Positions 45,281 to 56,575 of a stretch of 64,000 nt of DNA are shown here, one piece after another. Positions within the stretch are counted from its first letter, which is position 1; every line of letters starts with the position of its first letter. The notes under the pieces are model-generated. The model was not told the DNA's origin. It saw only the letters and a program-made list of their open reading frames with translations, and searched no databases. Made by a program: the position numbers and the translations under genes. The stretch spans positions 372,001 to 436,000 of the forward strand of contig JAGTJL010000025.1 in NCBI GenBank assembly GCA_020746875.1, read 5' to 3'. Origin of the DNA: Rhexocercosporidium sp. MPI-PUGE-AT-0058. Taxonomy: Eukaryota; Ascomycota; Leotiomycetes; Helotiales.

Positions 45281-46901
45281 TCACGAAAAGAACCTCCACC
45301 ACATGAAAATAACCACAAACAGACCCAACCCCCCAAGCGGTCCATACTGCTTAAGCAGCAACTCCCAGTTAATCCTCACGGCCGCCTTCCGATACTTCTT
45401 ACTATCCTCCCTCAACCTCGAACTGACCTCGCCCATCCTCTCCAGACTATCACCACGATACAGCAAGTCCTCGATATTCTTCGTCATGACTTTAGTAACA
45501 TCACGGAGCTCGTCATTGAGCTTGTCGAGGTTCTGAGTCGCGCGCGTGTCCGAGTAGGTACCTTTTGTGCGGTTGATGAAGGTGTCGAATTCCATGAAGG
45601 CGTAGGGACGGAGGGTTGGGGCGAGGAGTGTGTGCGAGGGGTAGGTGGTGCTGAATTCAGTAGAGAGATCCGAGAGGTAGGTGAATGCTAGTTTGCGGGG
45701 GTAGGAGTGGGCGGTTATGCAGAGGTAGATGATTTCTTGGTAGATGAGGTAGCTGGTGTGGTGTTAGTGTTTTGTCTTGCTAGATGTTGTGGTTTCGATG
45801 GTTTGTGGAGCAAGTGCTCGCTCCGTGAGAGAAGCAGGGCGGTATGAGACGATGAAAATTGTGAGGAGAACAAAAAGGGTGAGGAGTATAAGAGGCGAGG
45901 CTTGCAAGGACTTGATTCCATTCCGCAATTCTGTTGTACAACACATTTCCCTCGACACTTGCTGATCCAGAAAAATGCAGATATCGTGGGATGATCTGGA
46001 CCTTCCATCTCCTTCACCAGTGGGACTGAATCGATTCCTTGCAAGAAACATATGCAGCAAAAAAATGACTGGAGGAAGAGAGAGCTTAAATGCAAAGAGA
46101 GAAGAGATACGGAGAGGTAAAATAAGGGACGCTCCTTCCTCTCTTAAGCCAAGCACCAACTAACTTCAGAATTGGAAGCTTCCTATTATTCCGAACTTCT
46201 TACTGCATCATCAGAAAACAATCCATCATCCATGATCCATCAGAGGACGGGTACATCCAGAAAGCTGCCTTGCAGCTTGCTTACCAAGCTCACTTTATCC
46301 CAAGCCGACTTCTTCGAAACTTCGATTGAAATTCTTAGTTCGAGAAGATTCTCATGCACCCTGAATCTTCCGCTTCTCAACGCTGGCTGACTACGAAAGC
46401 TCTGAGCCGGATAGCCGCTCATAAGCAAAACTGTTCCATTCGGCAGTGAATGCCAACTGCTACCAGAAACGTTTTTCAACTCCTCACCATTCCAAACATG
46501 CCACTTGGTCTGTCCTGATATGGTTTCTGCAGACCTAATCCCAATTGACGTTCTGTATACTCCAGAGTAATCCGCCATCCTCCAAACAAATTCTAATTGA
46601 GGTTGTAGGAAATCGTCAACGTACTGGAAGGTATATTGGCCAGCCTCGACAGTGGCTTGGGCTTCGGAATTCCGATTAAGTCTTCGCAGTACCTGCTTGA
46701 TCTGTGACTTAATCTCGTCGAGTGCTTGGTCGTTCTGGATCGCTGCGTCAGTCAATTTTCTATAGAAGGAAAGAGTCTTACATACTCCCTCGTCAGCGCA
46801 GAGCATGAGGCCTGGATTTATCTAGTAAGTTTATGATCTCCCTCCACGAGTTTGTTCGGAGACTTACCATCCAGCCTAGCTATTTGTGTGGCGTAAATCA
46901 T
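45281..46901 (-). CDS. SEC22: SNARE protein Sec22
   Basis: There are four exons on the minus strand, 46901-46868, 46811-46782, 46742-46625 and 45752-45281, 217 aa. The spliced protein begins MIYATQIARLDGLMLCADEG, a longin-domain start. SQIKQVLRRLNRNSEAQATV and EAGQYTFHYLIYQEIIYLCI follow, then AHSYPRKLAFTYLSDLSTEF. The R-SNARE motif includes LDKLNDELRDVTKVMTKNIE and LLYRGDSLERM, with the central Arg, and the C-terminal anchor is GPLGGLGLFVVIFMWWRFF. The length equals the family norm. Sec22 cycles between ER and Golgi as the R-SNARE. The third intron (46624-45753, 872 nt) is about ten times the usual size here; exon 3 stays open into it for about 128 codons. The last 7 codons of exon 2 and the 39-nt second intron are the least certain part. 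Confidence 0.9.
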
Positions 46902-47514
46902 CTTGTTGTTCGATTCTCTCGCTCTTTCTTCTTAGTTGTCCTGCTCTGCTCTGCTCTCGCGCGCTCCCTGCTGGGCTGCAGCAATCTATCGTCTGTCGCA
47001 ATTCGAAGTCTTTCGTGGTCAGGAGGTTTAGAGGAACGTCGCTTGAAAAGAGAATCAACTGAAACCAGGAGTCTTGGTTCGGTGCGAGAGTGTTTGCTGA
47101 ACGGCTGTATTTGTGAATAAAATAGTGGAAAGCTGATAGTCACAGGTATGGAATTCTGTCCAGACTGAATCTCAATGTGGTCATAAGCTGCACAAGGCTG
47201 TGGTTGAATAATTCTGCCACTGCACGCCGCTCGAAGTCTGATGCCTGGTATGTCAGGTTCCAGTTCGTTTAAGGCGCGAGCTAACTCGAAGTTGTCTAGA
47301 GCCTTCCAGGTATACGTTCCCTCCTGGAACAAGAACTCAATTATTTACTTTCAATCTCAACTTCACCTGCTTGTCTTTCTTCAACTGTTTGGCACCCCGA
47401 TCTCTATCACAACAAGAAGCAATCAACGAATCTAGTTGTACCATCAATCTACCGAGCACTCATTCCCTTCGCTTCTTGTACACATATTATTGGTAGAAGT
47501 CACACTTCGCGATC
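46902..47514. promoter_or_regulatory. Shared upstream region of divergent SEC22 and the 47.5 kb gene
   Basis: 613 bp between divergent start codons. It contains a 144-codon minus-strand open frame (46898-47332) that would overlap the SEC22 leader; it has no motif. No specific site is assigned. Confidence 0.35.
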
Positions 47515-49292
47515 ATGTCAACAAACGGAAGCGCCCCGGGTGGCCCTCCACACGGTCTCCCAAATGGGTCCAGCAACGGCACCTACAATGACCTTACGAA
47601 TGGATATCGTCTCAACGGCGGTAATGCCTATGACCGAGCTCCACCTACTCGCCCGTCATCACCAGAGCTAGATCCTGAGAACGAGACCACCCCACGCGTC
47701 TTGCTTAATGCGAGACTCGCGGAGGCCCCGTCCCGAAACGAGCTTCTCCGATCCATTCCAACCTCCCAACCACCATTCTTCTCTGGTACTGAGGCCTATA
47801 CTCATGTTCCTGGTCTTCCAACTCGTGGTAGATTCCTCGGTCAGCGACCTGTCAATGGTGGTGGTGCGAACATGAATGGCGGAGGCCCCTCTACCCCAGC
47901 TGTATGTCCGCAATCTCTTTCTTGCGAGCTTTTCCCCTTCGCTATGTCATATGCGTCCTCATATCACATTAACTACTTGACTCTATACTCCATTTCTCTT
48001 AAATATTCGCGTACTATATAAATTTTCAAGCTGTCGTCATCCATTTAGCTGCTTCATCACTGGTTATTTTCTTCCCCAGCCCTCGCTTCCCTTCCATTTT
48101 TGTTTCAGCCTTTCAAAACCTTCACAAGACCATTCCTACGTTCGGCGGATTCTGCTGCCAGCCTGCCACTCCTCTGCGTTAAGTTTTGCGCCCTCGAGGT
48201 TGGAGTTTCCCACGTCGGTGGCCTCCTGCTCTGTCGCATGCGGCAGTCCTCTCACGCGAGGTGTCTTGAGCATTCTCTCAAGTCCCACTTCTTTCTTCCA
48301 AACAAGTCTTTCTTTGACTTTTCTGAGGATCGTACCCCTTACCATAAAGTCATTCTTCTCGTCCATTTTCCCCAACACTCATTTCAACTCCTGCAGTCTC
48401 AAGCTTCATATGCTAATATTTTTCAAGCCTGCTACAAGCAGATACTTAGCCGTCCCCGGACAAGAAGATCAACTCACCGCATCTCTACAAGGTCTTGAAA
48501 TCTCTTCTTGTGGAGAGGAGATGTTGATCCCTACCCCCTTCAATACCCCTGCCCCAACCCCCCGTGCCTCTCCAACCACCCCTCGTCGCTATAACTCACG
48601 CGCAAGTGGCTACGAGGTCTCATCCGAATCTGGCATCGAGGTTCCACCAAACACTCCTATCACTCCTCCGATCCCATCCCCAGGAGCTTCTGTTTCGCCA
48701 GTCTCAAACCCCACCACGCCAGCCGCCGTTCCTCGCTACCAACCAGCCAACTTCGGTTCTCCCCTCCATCCAACCCGTCAAAATGGCGCCGGACCAAAGA
48801 AGAAGCAGAAGGGTAAGCTTACGAACGGAAAGGGCAAAGGAAAGACCAAGACCAAGGGCAAGGGTAGTACGAAAGATAAGATGCTTGATGACGCTGCCCT
48901 TGCAGTCGCTCACGGAGAGTCCCCTATTTACACCGAGAATATCACCGTAAGTCCGCTTTCTACGCTTTCGCTACAACCTTTTCACCTTGACATCCACTCA
49001 CCTTGACTAGGCTATCTTACAACACCCCGAAGCTGTCGCTGTTCTATCTTCCGCTCCTGACCTCGAGGCCGTTCCTATCGCCGACTTGTCGTCTGGAGAT
49101 ATCAAAGAGGCGGTTGCTGGTTTCGTCAATAACGGCAAGAGCGGTTTTAATGATCCTGACTGGTTGGAGGAGGCTGCGGTTGCTTCTGCTTGTAGGGAGG
49201 CTGGGGAGTACAATGAGATGATGGACGCGAAGTTTGAGGAGATGTGGGCGGAGGAGAGTGGTGAGGAGTATGAGGATGAGGAAGGAGCGTAG
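47515..49292 (+). CDS. Uncharacterised low-complexity protein with conserved acidic C-terminal block
   Basis: There are three probable exons: 47515-47901, about 48428-48946, and 49011-49292, about 395 aa. The N-terminal part is Gly/Asn/Pro-rich (GPPHGLPNGSSNGTYNDLTN) with a Pro/Ser segment and RSIPTSQPPFFSGTEAYTHV. The middle is Thr/Pro-rich (IPTPFNTPAPTPRASPTTPR), followed by a strongly basic Lys/Gly stretch (KKKQKGKLTNGKGKGKTKTK) that could bind nucleic acid. The C-terminus has the block LSSGDIKEAVAGFVNNGKSG, then FNDPDWLEEAA, ending in an acidic tail (EEMWAEESGEEYEDEEGA). No named domain is recognised. The first intron is long (526 nt) and its acceptor (TTTTTCAAG) was chosen for frame only. 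Two partial copies of its C-terminal region lie nearby, at 43.6 and 49.9 kb. Confidence 0.7.
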
Positions 49293-51953
49293 TCAGTTTT
49301 TCTCTGATTTCTATGCGAATGGGGAAGATTCGATTGTAGAGAGATACCATAGCAATGCGAGAAATGGTCCGTTTTTATTAAATATAAATTTGCCTGTGCC
49401 GGTGCTTCAATATCCTGAGCATAACTGAGGACATTCGGTAAGACTTAGGAGGTCCTAAGATCGCCTTCTTGGATCCTGAATTCCTTGGCCTTTACCTAGC
49501 CAGAGGAATCTGGAGGAATTTTCTGATGACGAAGGTGTAAACGGGACTCATGCAGCTCTTTTCTTTAAAATGCAAGCTGCGGTCAAGAACTTGATACCTC
49601 AATCATGCAAGCATGGTTCTGTTTTCAGCCAGTATTATTGATGTACCATGAGTACACTCAAATGTCCTCAAAAGAATTAAGGAGGTTCAGTGCGTTTTCT
49701 AAAAGGTAGATCGGATGATTAAATTCCGGCATGATGGTATTTCACTATCTGTTTGGATGAATTCGAGTTTAGGCAAGTGAGATTCGTGTTTCTTAAAATC
49801 AAAACTGCATTTTGATAAGGATTCTTCGGTTTGCAGTAATCCCATACTCAAGCTACGTAGTCTTTCAATGCCCTCAGTTCGATTGAGGACATTTATTCAT
49901 GAGCTCGCTCCAAGAGCTCCAAACTCAAGGACATGTGGGCTGAGGAGTCTGTAGAAGATTATTTGAACGTCCTGACTTAAGCTGAGGACATTCAGTAGGT
50001 TTCTTTGATACACTCTTAGACTTCAAATTGAGTGATGATCAATCTGAAAAGAGCAGTAGATCATATTCGTTTTGGAAAATTGACACAAAATGTCTTGTTC
50101 AAATGGTGTCTAGATACCACTGCTTTCAATCTGATAAGGAAGATCCGCAAACTTAAAGGCGTTATTGATTTCAAGTATCCTGCATGGTGAGGCTTTGTTT
50201 CGATGTCACAAGCTTGTATGAGAACTTTCAGAAAGTTGATCCACATCTTCTAGTTTCTTTTGTTCGAATTGATAGATTTCAAATCAGGAGACATTCGGGC
50301 TGAGAATTCCAGAAAAGTGTTGAAATGAGAAAGCTCAGCTACCTGGATACTTGTTCCCTAGAAGAAATCCAAAACGTTGTAGCGACGAATATCCTACTCT
50401 AGCATCAGTGATGGAGGGGATGAGAAATGCTTACCACACTCAATACGAGAAAGCTTACTTCTAATCTAAGCTTGAAATTTGAGGGTATTCTTGGGTGAAG
50501 ATATTCCCACGTTCCGGCTTGACCTAGGGAGATTTGATTTCCTTTGAGAGGAGATATTCTTCTAGTTGGATCCAAATCTGGATAAAATACATCTCCGAAG
50601 TAGCAATTATCAAAGATCGTTGTCCGTAGAGGGGTGCTCAAAGAAAATCCATACCCAAGTCCTCCAGCTACTTTTGAACCTCTCCTAAAACATTTATTAT
50701 TTAGTGGTTCACCCGCGCGGCGCCAAATCGGGGACCGAAAATTACCAACCTTTAGCTTTGCATAAGCTTCTCTACGACATGCAACAAAGAATTCCATTCT
50801 TCCCTGGGCTGAACTAATCAACGCAATTGATCCATAATTTTCCCCACAGGATCAATCTGAAAGTTTTAGTCATAAATACGATATACAACAATGCGTGAAG
50901 TTTAGGACCGTGGGGAGTTGATTAGAGCATAGGTTAAAGGCACTGGGTGCGGAGGGCGGGATGTTTGGGTCCTAAGAGCTTTGGTGGGATAGAGGGGTAC
51001 GCTGGAGGCGAGCCGCTTCTATTTGAATAGATTCTAATTAGCGACGCGTTATCTTTGAGAAGATGAGTACCATGGCTGAAAGTGTCTAGTATTTCAAGTG
51101 GTAGCCTACTATTCTGACCAGTAGAACTTTTGCGACATGCAACAAACGTGAGCAGGAGATACTGCGTATGAGGGGAACAAAATCTGGGCCCCAAAGAGCG
51201 TTTCGTGATTGCCCGGCTCTAGTCGAAGCTTAAATATTGGGGTCATTTCGGACTTAGAGACAAGATTGTGGATTTCTGGAACCGAATATTTGGTGAGTGG
51301 GGCTGAGTATTGAGGTTGGGGGTACAGCTATGGCAGCCCTACTGCTTCATGATGTAAAATAGTTTTAGATTTATTCTGTAGTCATCATATCTAGCAATAA
51401 ATGCTTCGGTTTCTGATATCTACTTGATAGTACGTAAAAAGTGTTGAGGCTTTCATGCTGATCGTATCTTTTGAAGTGTTACGGGCGACATCACAATAAT
51501 CGGATCAAAAGTCGGTTAAGCGAGAGTGTTATTGGAGACATTTCTTCCTCATTGGAAAGAGATGCAACTTTTGATAAGGTCTCGCTTACTTTTAAATCTG
51601 AATATTCAGAAACTTCAGTCGTTCTTTAATGTGATTTCGAGGCTCCTCTCAGTAAAGATTAGGCTCGTTTGTTACCTTGAACCTCCCAAAATTTGCCCGA
51701 GAATCGAATAGATCTGTAATCCAAAAAATATAAGTACCAACCTTATTGATCTCACACGAGCAGTCTTTCATGCTTGCACCTAGGCCCTGATGGATATCAT
51801 GTTAGGCTTTCTTTTTGTTAAATCCCCTCCCTTCTTTGGCCACTGCTTGACACCAATATTTCGGTATGCCTCCGCCACACATGCACCTCCCATGCACCCG
51901 CCCCGCCCTACAAAGGGTATTGTCTATTGGCTCATAGAGAAGATCTTGGCGAT
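49293..51953. other. Long intergenic region with decayed-fragment signals
   Basis: About 2.7 kb without a convincing gene. A GAGGACATT-type unit recurs at 49427, 49885 and 49984, with a relaxed form near 50289; a fragment resembling the tail of the preceding gene lies at about 49915-49965. Minus-strand frames at 50405-50821 and 50934-51194 share only a 14-base word (CGACATGCAACAAA) and have no recognisable motif. Confidence 0.4.
49915..49965 (+). pseudogene. Possible tail fragment of the 47.5-49.3 kb gene
   Basis: Reads SKLKDMWAEESVEDYLN, compared with AKFEEMWAEESGEEYED at the C-terminus of the adjacent gene. Seven residues (MWAEES plus flanking E/D spacing) align without gaps. The block is short and acidic, so chance is possible, but its position 640 bases downstream of the parent supports a local duplication. 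Confidence 0.45.
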
Positions 51954-53056
51954 ATGCCTCTCGCTTCTGCTAGTTTGTATCGGTTCTACGAATGCTATTT
52001 AGACCTTGTTGAAAGCTCCGCTCCTCTCTTACCACCATCTTCAACACCTTTCATCCATCGCGGACGGTCAAAAACATTCAGTATAGCTCCAGCGCGCCTC
52101 TGGGCGTGCACTAAACATCATTTTCTATCAATAATTTACAAGACTCGTAAGAGTCTCAGCCTCGCCCCGCCAATCCCAGCGGACTACAATGACCATAGTC
52201 TAGACAACAACCAAGAGCGTCTGAAGCTTCAGTATGTCAGCCCGTGGCAGGTTGAACTGAAGCCGAATCCCATCAATTTTGTTTTCGATACCTATAGCTT
52301 GCATCCCTATACCTCATCTCAACTGATCTATGTCCCTGAAGAGGCTCGTGCTTCCGCAAGTGGCTCGGAAGGTGGAGACATCGAAACTCCTCGTCACATT
52401 CTCTCAAACTCAACCTCTACCCAGTCGCTAAGTTCCTCGGCCTCCTCAGTCTCGTTTAAAGCACCGAGTCAAACCAGCAGTGTCACTCACTCTCCAAGAG
52501 CCGTCGAAGACGAACCGAGTCCGAAACGTCAACCCCAGGAAACTGCTCTTGCGCCTTTGGTGCCATCGGCTCTCGGTCCATCTATCTTGCTATCGTCTGC
52601 GACTCGCTTTACAAACAGCGATCCTGGGACTTCTGCCTCGCCAAATACACAAACCCTTGACAAACCCAGTCCACTGAGCCCAGCATCCTCGACAAGTCCA
52701 AAGCGCAGACAATCCACCTGGGAGTGCTCAAACTGCCCCCAAGCCTTCCCAAAGCGGCATCTTCTCAAGTAAGGACTCTAAGAATATATATATGATCGTT
52801 TGCTAACATGTCTTTAAGTCGGCACAATACAGCTGTCCATGACAAGCGCTTTGTCTGCAACGTACAGGGCTGCGATCATCAGGGATCATTTCGTCTCAAG
52901 AAAGATTTGACTCGGCACCAAAATAGCAGGCACCCGCTGCTTTATCCTACAGCAGTCAACTACCACTGTATCTTTGCTGGTTGCCCCTACGGCCCTGGAA
53001 GCCCGAAATCGTTTCGACGAAAAGACAATCGTGACCGCCACGTTCGAGAGCACTAA
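51954..53056 (+). CDS. C2H2 zinc finger protein
   Basis: There are two exons, 51954-52768 and 52819-53056, about 350 aa. The N-terminal 260 residues are Ser/Thr/Pro-rich and without a domain. Three C2H2-type fingers are packed at the extreme C-terminus. Finger 1 is CSNCPQAFPKRHLLNRHNTAVH, whose H-containing half is created by the splice. Finger 2 is CNVQGCDHQGSFRLKKDLTRH-N-SRH. Finger 3 is CIFAGCPYGPGSPKSFRRKDNRDRHVREH; the protein ends on that last His. This arrangement fits a sequence-specific transcription factor or nucleic-acid binding protein, target unknown. The start at 51954 (MPLASASLYRFYECYLDLVE) is the first in-frame ATG; an in-frame TTG-opened extension lies upstream. Motif letters here are given in short runs. 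Confidence 0.85.
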
Positions 53057-54774
53057 ACCAACCCCCTTTGGCCCCCTTTCCCCCTCTCCTCAACTTCTCC
53101 GATATGCAAGCTTAGGAAAAACAATGACCTAGGACGGATCACTGCTCGGAAGAAAACGTGGAACCCCGGAATTTTCCCCTCGAGCACTTTTTCAGCGGCA
53201 TTGGCACTGCCGTTGCGACGTCTCACGGGAGCACCATTAAGAAGTGCAACGACTTCAGTCTATTAGCCATTATTGAGATGGAGATTGTGTTGTATTTTGA
53301 CTTGTTCGACTACCTCAGGAAAAGATGGATGGTATCATGCCAAGACATCGAGATTGTGGAGACCGCTTGCCCATTTACCCGGTCGCTCAACGGAGCGCCG
53401 TGGACATTGATTTCAGAGTTTCTACCTATCGGTATGGGTTATTGCTTTGTAAATCAATCGCCGAACTTGCGATCTCACTCTCTTGATGTCATGGAATGGA
53501 TGCGTGTCCAAAATCTATACCGCCGCCCATGGGTTCGTGAACAGAGCTTACTACATCTTTTAAGATCTTCAACAATGTGGTGCTTGGCACTAGACTGGAT
53601 GATTTCTGGCAGCTCCATGTCTTCTTCTGACCTGGAATACTGTCCTATGGTATTCAGTAAAGACTATTCTGACAGGTTGCGCTGCAGATCTATGGCATCG
53701 AATGATCACTGCCCAGACCATCGCCCGTGCTCAGAGGACATCGATGCACTACCAAGTGTGTTAGTACCGCCTGTTCACAGCCTTGGTATTAAACCTGGGC
53801 AAGAAGTCCAATGCAAGTAACGCTGCGGGCGGGCTGGTATCAGCAATCAGTTCCGCCCACCAATTTCCAACAGAAACATTGTGAGGGATCTCTCTGGTGT
53901 CGGACAGCATCGCCGGCGCGCGTTGTTCCATCCAGACTCAGGCGATCTTTCCCATCTCTCGAAGGTGACGTTCTGCATCTCTTGCAGTCTGTTTGAGTGA
54001 TGTTCTTGTTTCGGAATTTTGGATGGGATACCCAGCTCAGTGAACCGGATGGCTGCCCGCCTACGGTTCTCTGGACACCGCTCGAACACCGGAAATGGAT
54101 ATGTATGTCCGGAAACACATTTTCGCACTCTCCTAGTACTTCTGCTGCGATGAAGTATAGGACGGGAATCTCAGTGATCGAGCGGGGGTACTCTCGCCAC
54201 ATTTCGAACGTACTGTCTTTTAGCATGTTGATTTGATGATTACTTTTCTTTGGGCGCGGCGATGTGAAGGGAGTTTTCTCGCTTGGCTTTCCCCCGATAG
54301 TACGCCGATTGTGGCAACAGATGTTCTCGGTCATTTCCTTTCTTGACTCTTCGGAACTCTGGCTTAGCTAAGTCGAGGCCATGGGAGTGTTTTACCCTTC
54401 ATGTCAGGTTATTATCCTGTGTTGGAGGATTTGAGTTCAGGGTTGCAGAGGCGTTTGCTTAGCAAGCATAACGAAATGAAAATTTGGGGTTTTGGCATCT
54501 TCCGATCCATGATCGGTTATTGAAAACGGTTTATCTGTGACATCTGACATTGAGATGATGCTGGGCACCAAAAGGAAATTTTGTGATCCATCCATAAGTG
54601 ACGATGTTCTGTTATGCATTTGCTCTAAGAGCAATTTGGCTTTATTTCTTGTTTAAGCGAGCCAAGAAACAAAGCCCTCACAATTTTAATCTCGCATTAA
54701 GATCCTCTTATACTTTCTAAACCCGCATAGAACAGAGCCCGAGAAGTGCTAATAAACAATCGACAATCAACAAG
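53057..54774. other. Intergenic; one unassigned open frame
   Basis: A plus-strand frame is open from 53158 to 53820 (220 codons; first solid ATG at 53278, MEIVLYFDLFDYLRKRWMVS). It has no recognised motif and follows the zinc-finger stop directly. It may be a chance frame, a decayed gene or an alternative 3' extension. The rest of the region (53.8-54.8 kb) holds only short frames. Confidence 0.35.
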
Positions 54775-56575
54775 TCACCGACCTTTTTGTTCGTCCATTC
54801 CTTTACCCCCTCGTTTCTCTCCAATCCACCCACCAATCATCAAAAATGAACACACACCCGAGAAACCACACAACAAACCCAGAACCCACCCTAACAAAGG
54901 CAATCCACCATCCTTCTTAACAAAGCCACCAACGAGAGGACCGCATAATATGCCAAACGCATACGCCATATTAACCAACGCATACGCCGTCGCTCTCCCA
55001 CCACTCTTCTCATTTCTCCCCTCACTACCTCCTCCCGTCTTCATCGCCCTCTCAGATGAACCTCTATCATCAACTGCCTCTCCATCAATCCCCCCTACAA
55101 CCCTCTCCACCTCGGCCATAACCGGCGCGAAAACACACGCAATCATCGTCCCCACGATGGCCAACAACGCACACAGCAAAACTTTCTGAGACAAGGCATT
55201 CCTCTCCACGAATCGTAAGCATACAAGCGGAGGAACCATGCCCAGGAAGCCGAATGTGGAGCAGAGGCGCGCGCCGTGCGTGTCGGAGAATTTGCCCGCG
55301 AGTGGGGAGAAGAAAGAGGGGAGGGTGAGGGGGATGAATATTAGGCCGCCGCCGAGGGAAGACCAGGAGAAGGTTTGGAGGACAATTGTGGGGAGGGTCT
55401 GGGTGTTGTAAGCTTGGCTTTCGGGGATTGGAATGGAGAGCTACTCACGCTTTCGAATGCTGCGAGGATGAGGGTCGGGATCATGCAAGCCCAGAGCGTG
55501 AAGAGGAGTCTGGGGGATTTGCAGCGGCTCAGTATGGTGTGATGCTTCTCTTTCTGGTCTTTTGCTTTTATGGAATTCGAGCGGGCGAGTACGCTCGATT
55601 TGTCAACAGACTCCTTTTGGGGATCCGAATCAAAAGAAGCTGCTAGGCACATCCTGCAAAGGTAAAGTCAATCTGGAAGCCACACCACCCACAGTTTTAC
55701 CCTCTCTCTTATTCCAGCTATCCCACAACACCCCTCTCTATCATCCCCAACCTCAACAAACCATCAACTCCCAACACAGCAAAGCCCATCCCGAAAACCG
55801 CGTAGTAGCCACCATACTCCAGTACCAGTCCCCCAAGTAACGGACCCAGTAAGTTACCCACGCTCATCGCCAGACCGACATAGCCCATATACCGACCTAT
55901 ATGCCTGCTATCGACCGTGTCGACGATGATAGCGAGCCCGACAACCCAGATTGCGGAGGAACTTGCACCTTGGAGGGCACGACCGATGAGGTAGACTGTG
56001 GTGGAGCGGGAGGCGGTTTGAAGGGCTAGGGATACGGCGAGGAGGAGCAGGCCTGACAGGTAGGGGAGGTGGCGGGTGTTAAGAGAGGAGTGGTCGGAGA
56101 GATGGCCGAAGATGGGGGAGGTGACGAGGTAGGTTGTTGCTTCGGTTAGGAGGAGGATGGTTACCCATTCTTGGCCTGTTAATAGGATGGCATGTTAGAA
56201 CATGGTGTGTATTTGGATGTGAGGGGATTTGTGACGATGGAGTCTGAGTAGAGATGTGATGAAGGAGAGGATAAGAAGGATTGGCGCACGGTCTTTAGCT
56301 GGAACACCTGCACGAGATACAATTGCATGAGGGATTACGGGGATGATGACACCGTAGAGAAATAGGTCCTGCGTAATGTCAGTGGTGCTGTACGATATAC
56401 AAGAACGTTTCTCGTTTTCATTGGCAGACGGGTTGAATGGAAAGAAGATCGAAGTGAGGCATATTCAACGTACAGTGAACACCCCAGATGAGACCACCAA
56501 GACTATAAACCAGGTCGAAGACCTGACTTCCCAGAGCCAAGGTCTGTTCGATCCCATCAATTTAGTGTTCGCCAT
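54775..56575 (-). CDS. MFS transporter (DHA1-like)
   Basis: There are five exons on the minus strand: 56575-56474, 56368-56290, 56175-55732, 55642-55449 and 55398-54775, about 480 aa. The N-terminus is MANTKLMGSNRPWLWEVRSS, then TM1 leading to VFTDLFLYGVIIPVIPHAIV. The MFS motif-A region reads FGHLSDHSSLNTRH, and motif C-like sequence lies in GYVGLAMSVGNLLGPLLGGL. TM6 ends in DGLLRLGMIER, followed by a hydrophilic loop (SFDSDPQKESVDKSS). The second half begins LFTLWACMIPTLILAAFEST, then LPTIVLQTFSWSSLGGGLIF. It is a proton-coupled small-molecule exporter or importer; the substrate is not known. Two donors are non-standard (GTGCGC, GTGTTG), chosen because they restore frame. A long Gly/Asp/Ser loop (DGEAVDDRGSSER) interrupts the C-terminal half. 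Confidence 0.85.

Noticed and set aside
46898..47332. 144-codon minus-strand frame upstream of SEC22
   Set aside because: It overlaps the SEC22 leader and start, has no motif, and becomes Arg/Glu-rich low complexity. A loose resemblance to the SEC22 intron frame is too weak to use.
50405..51194. Two minus-strand frames (138 and 86 codons) considered as a duplicated gene
   Set aside because: They share only one 14-base word and a FVACR pentapeptide; the rest does not align.
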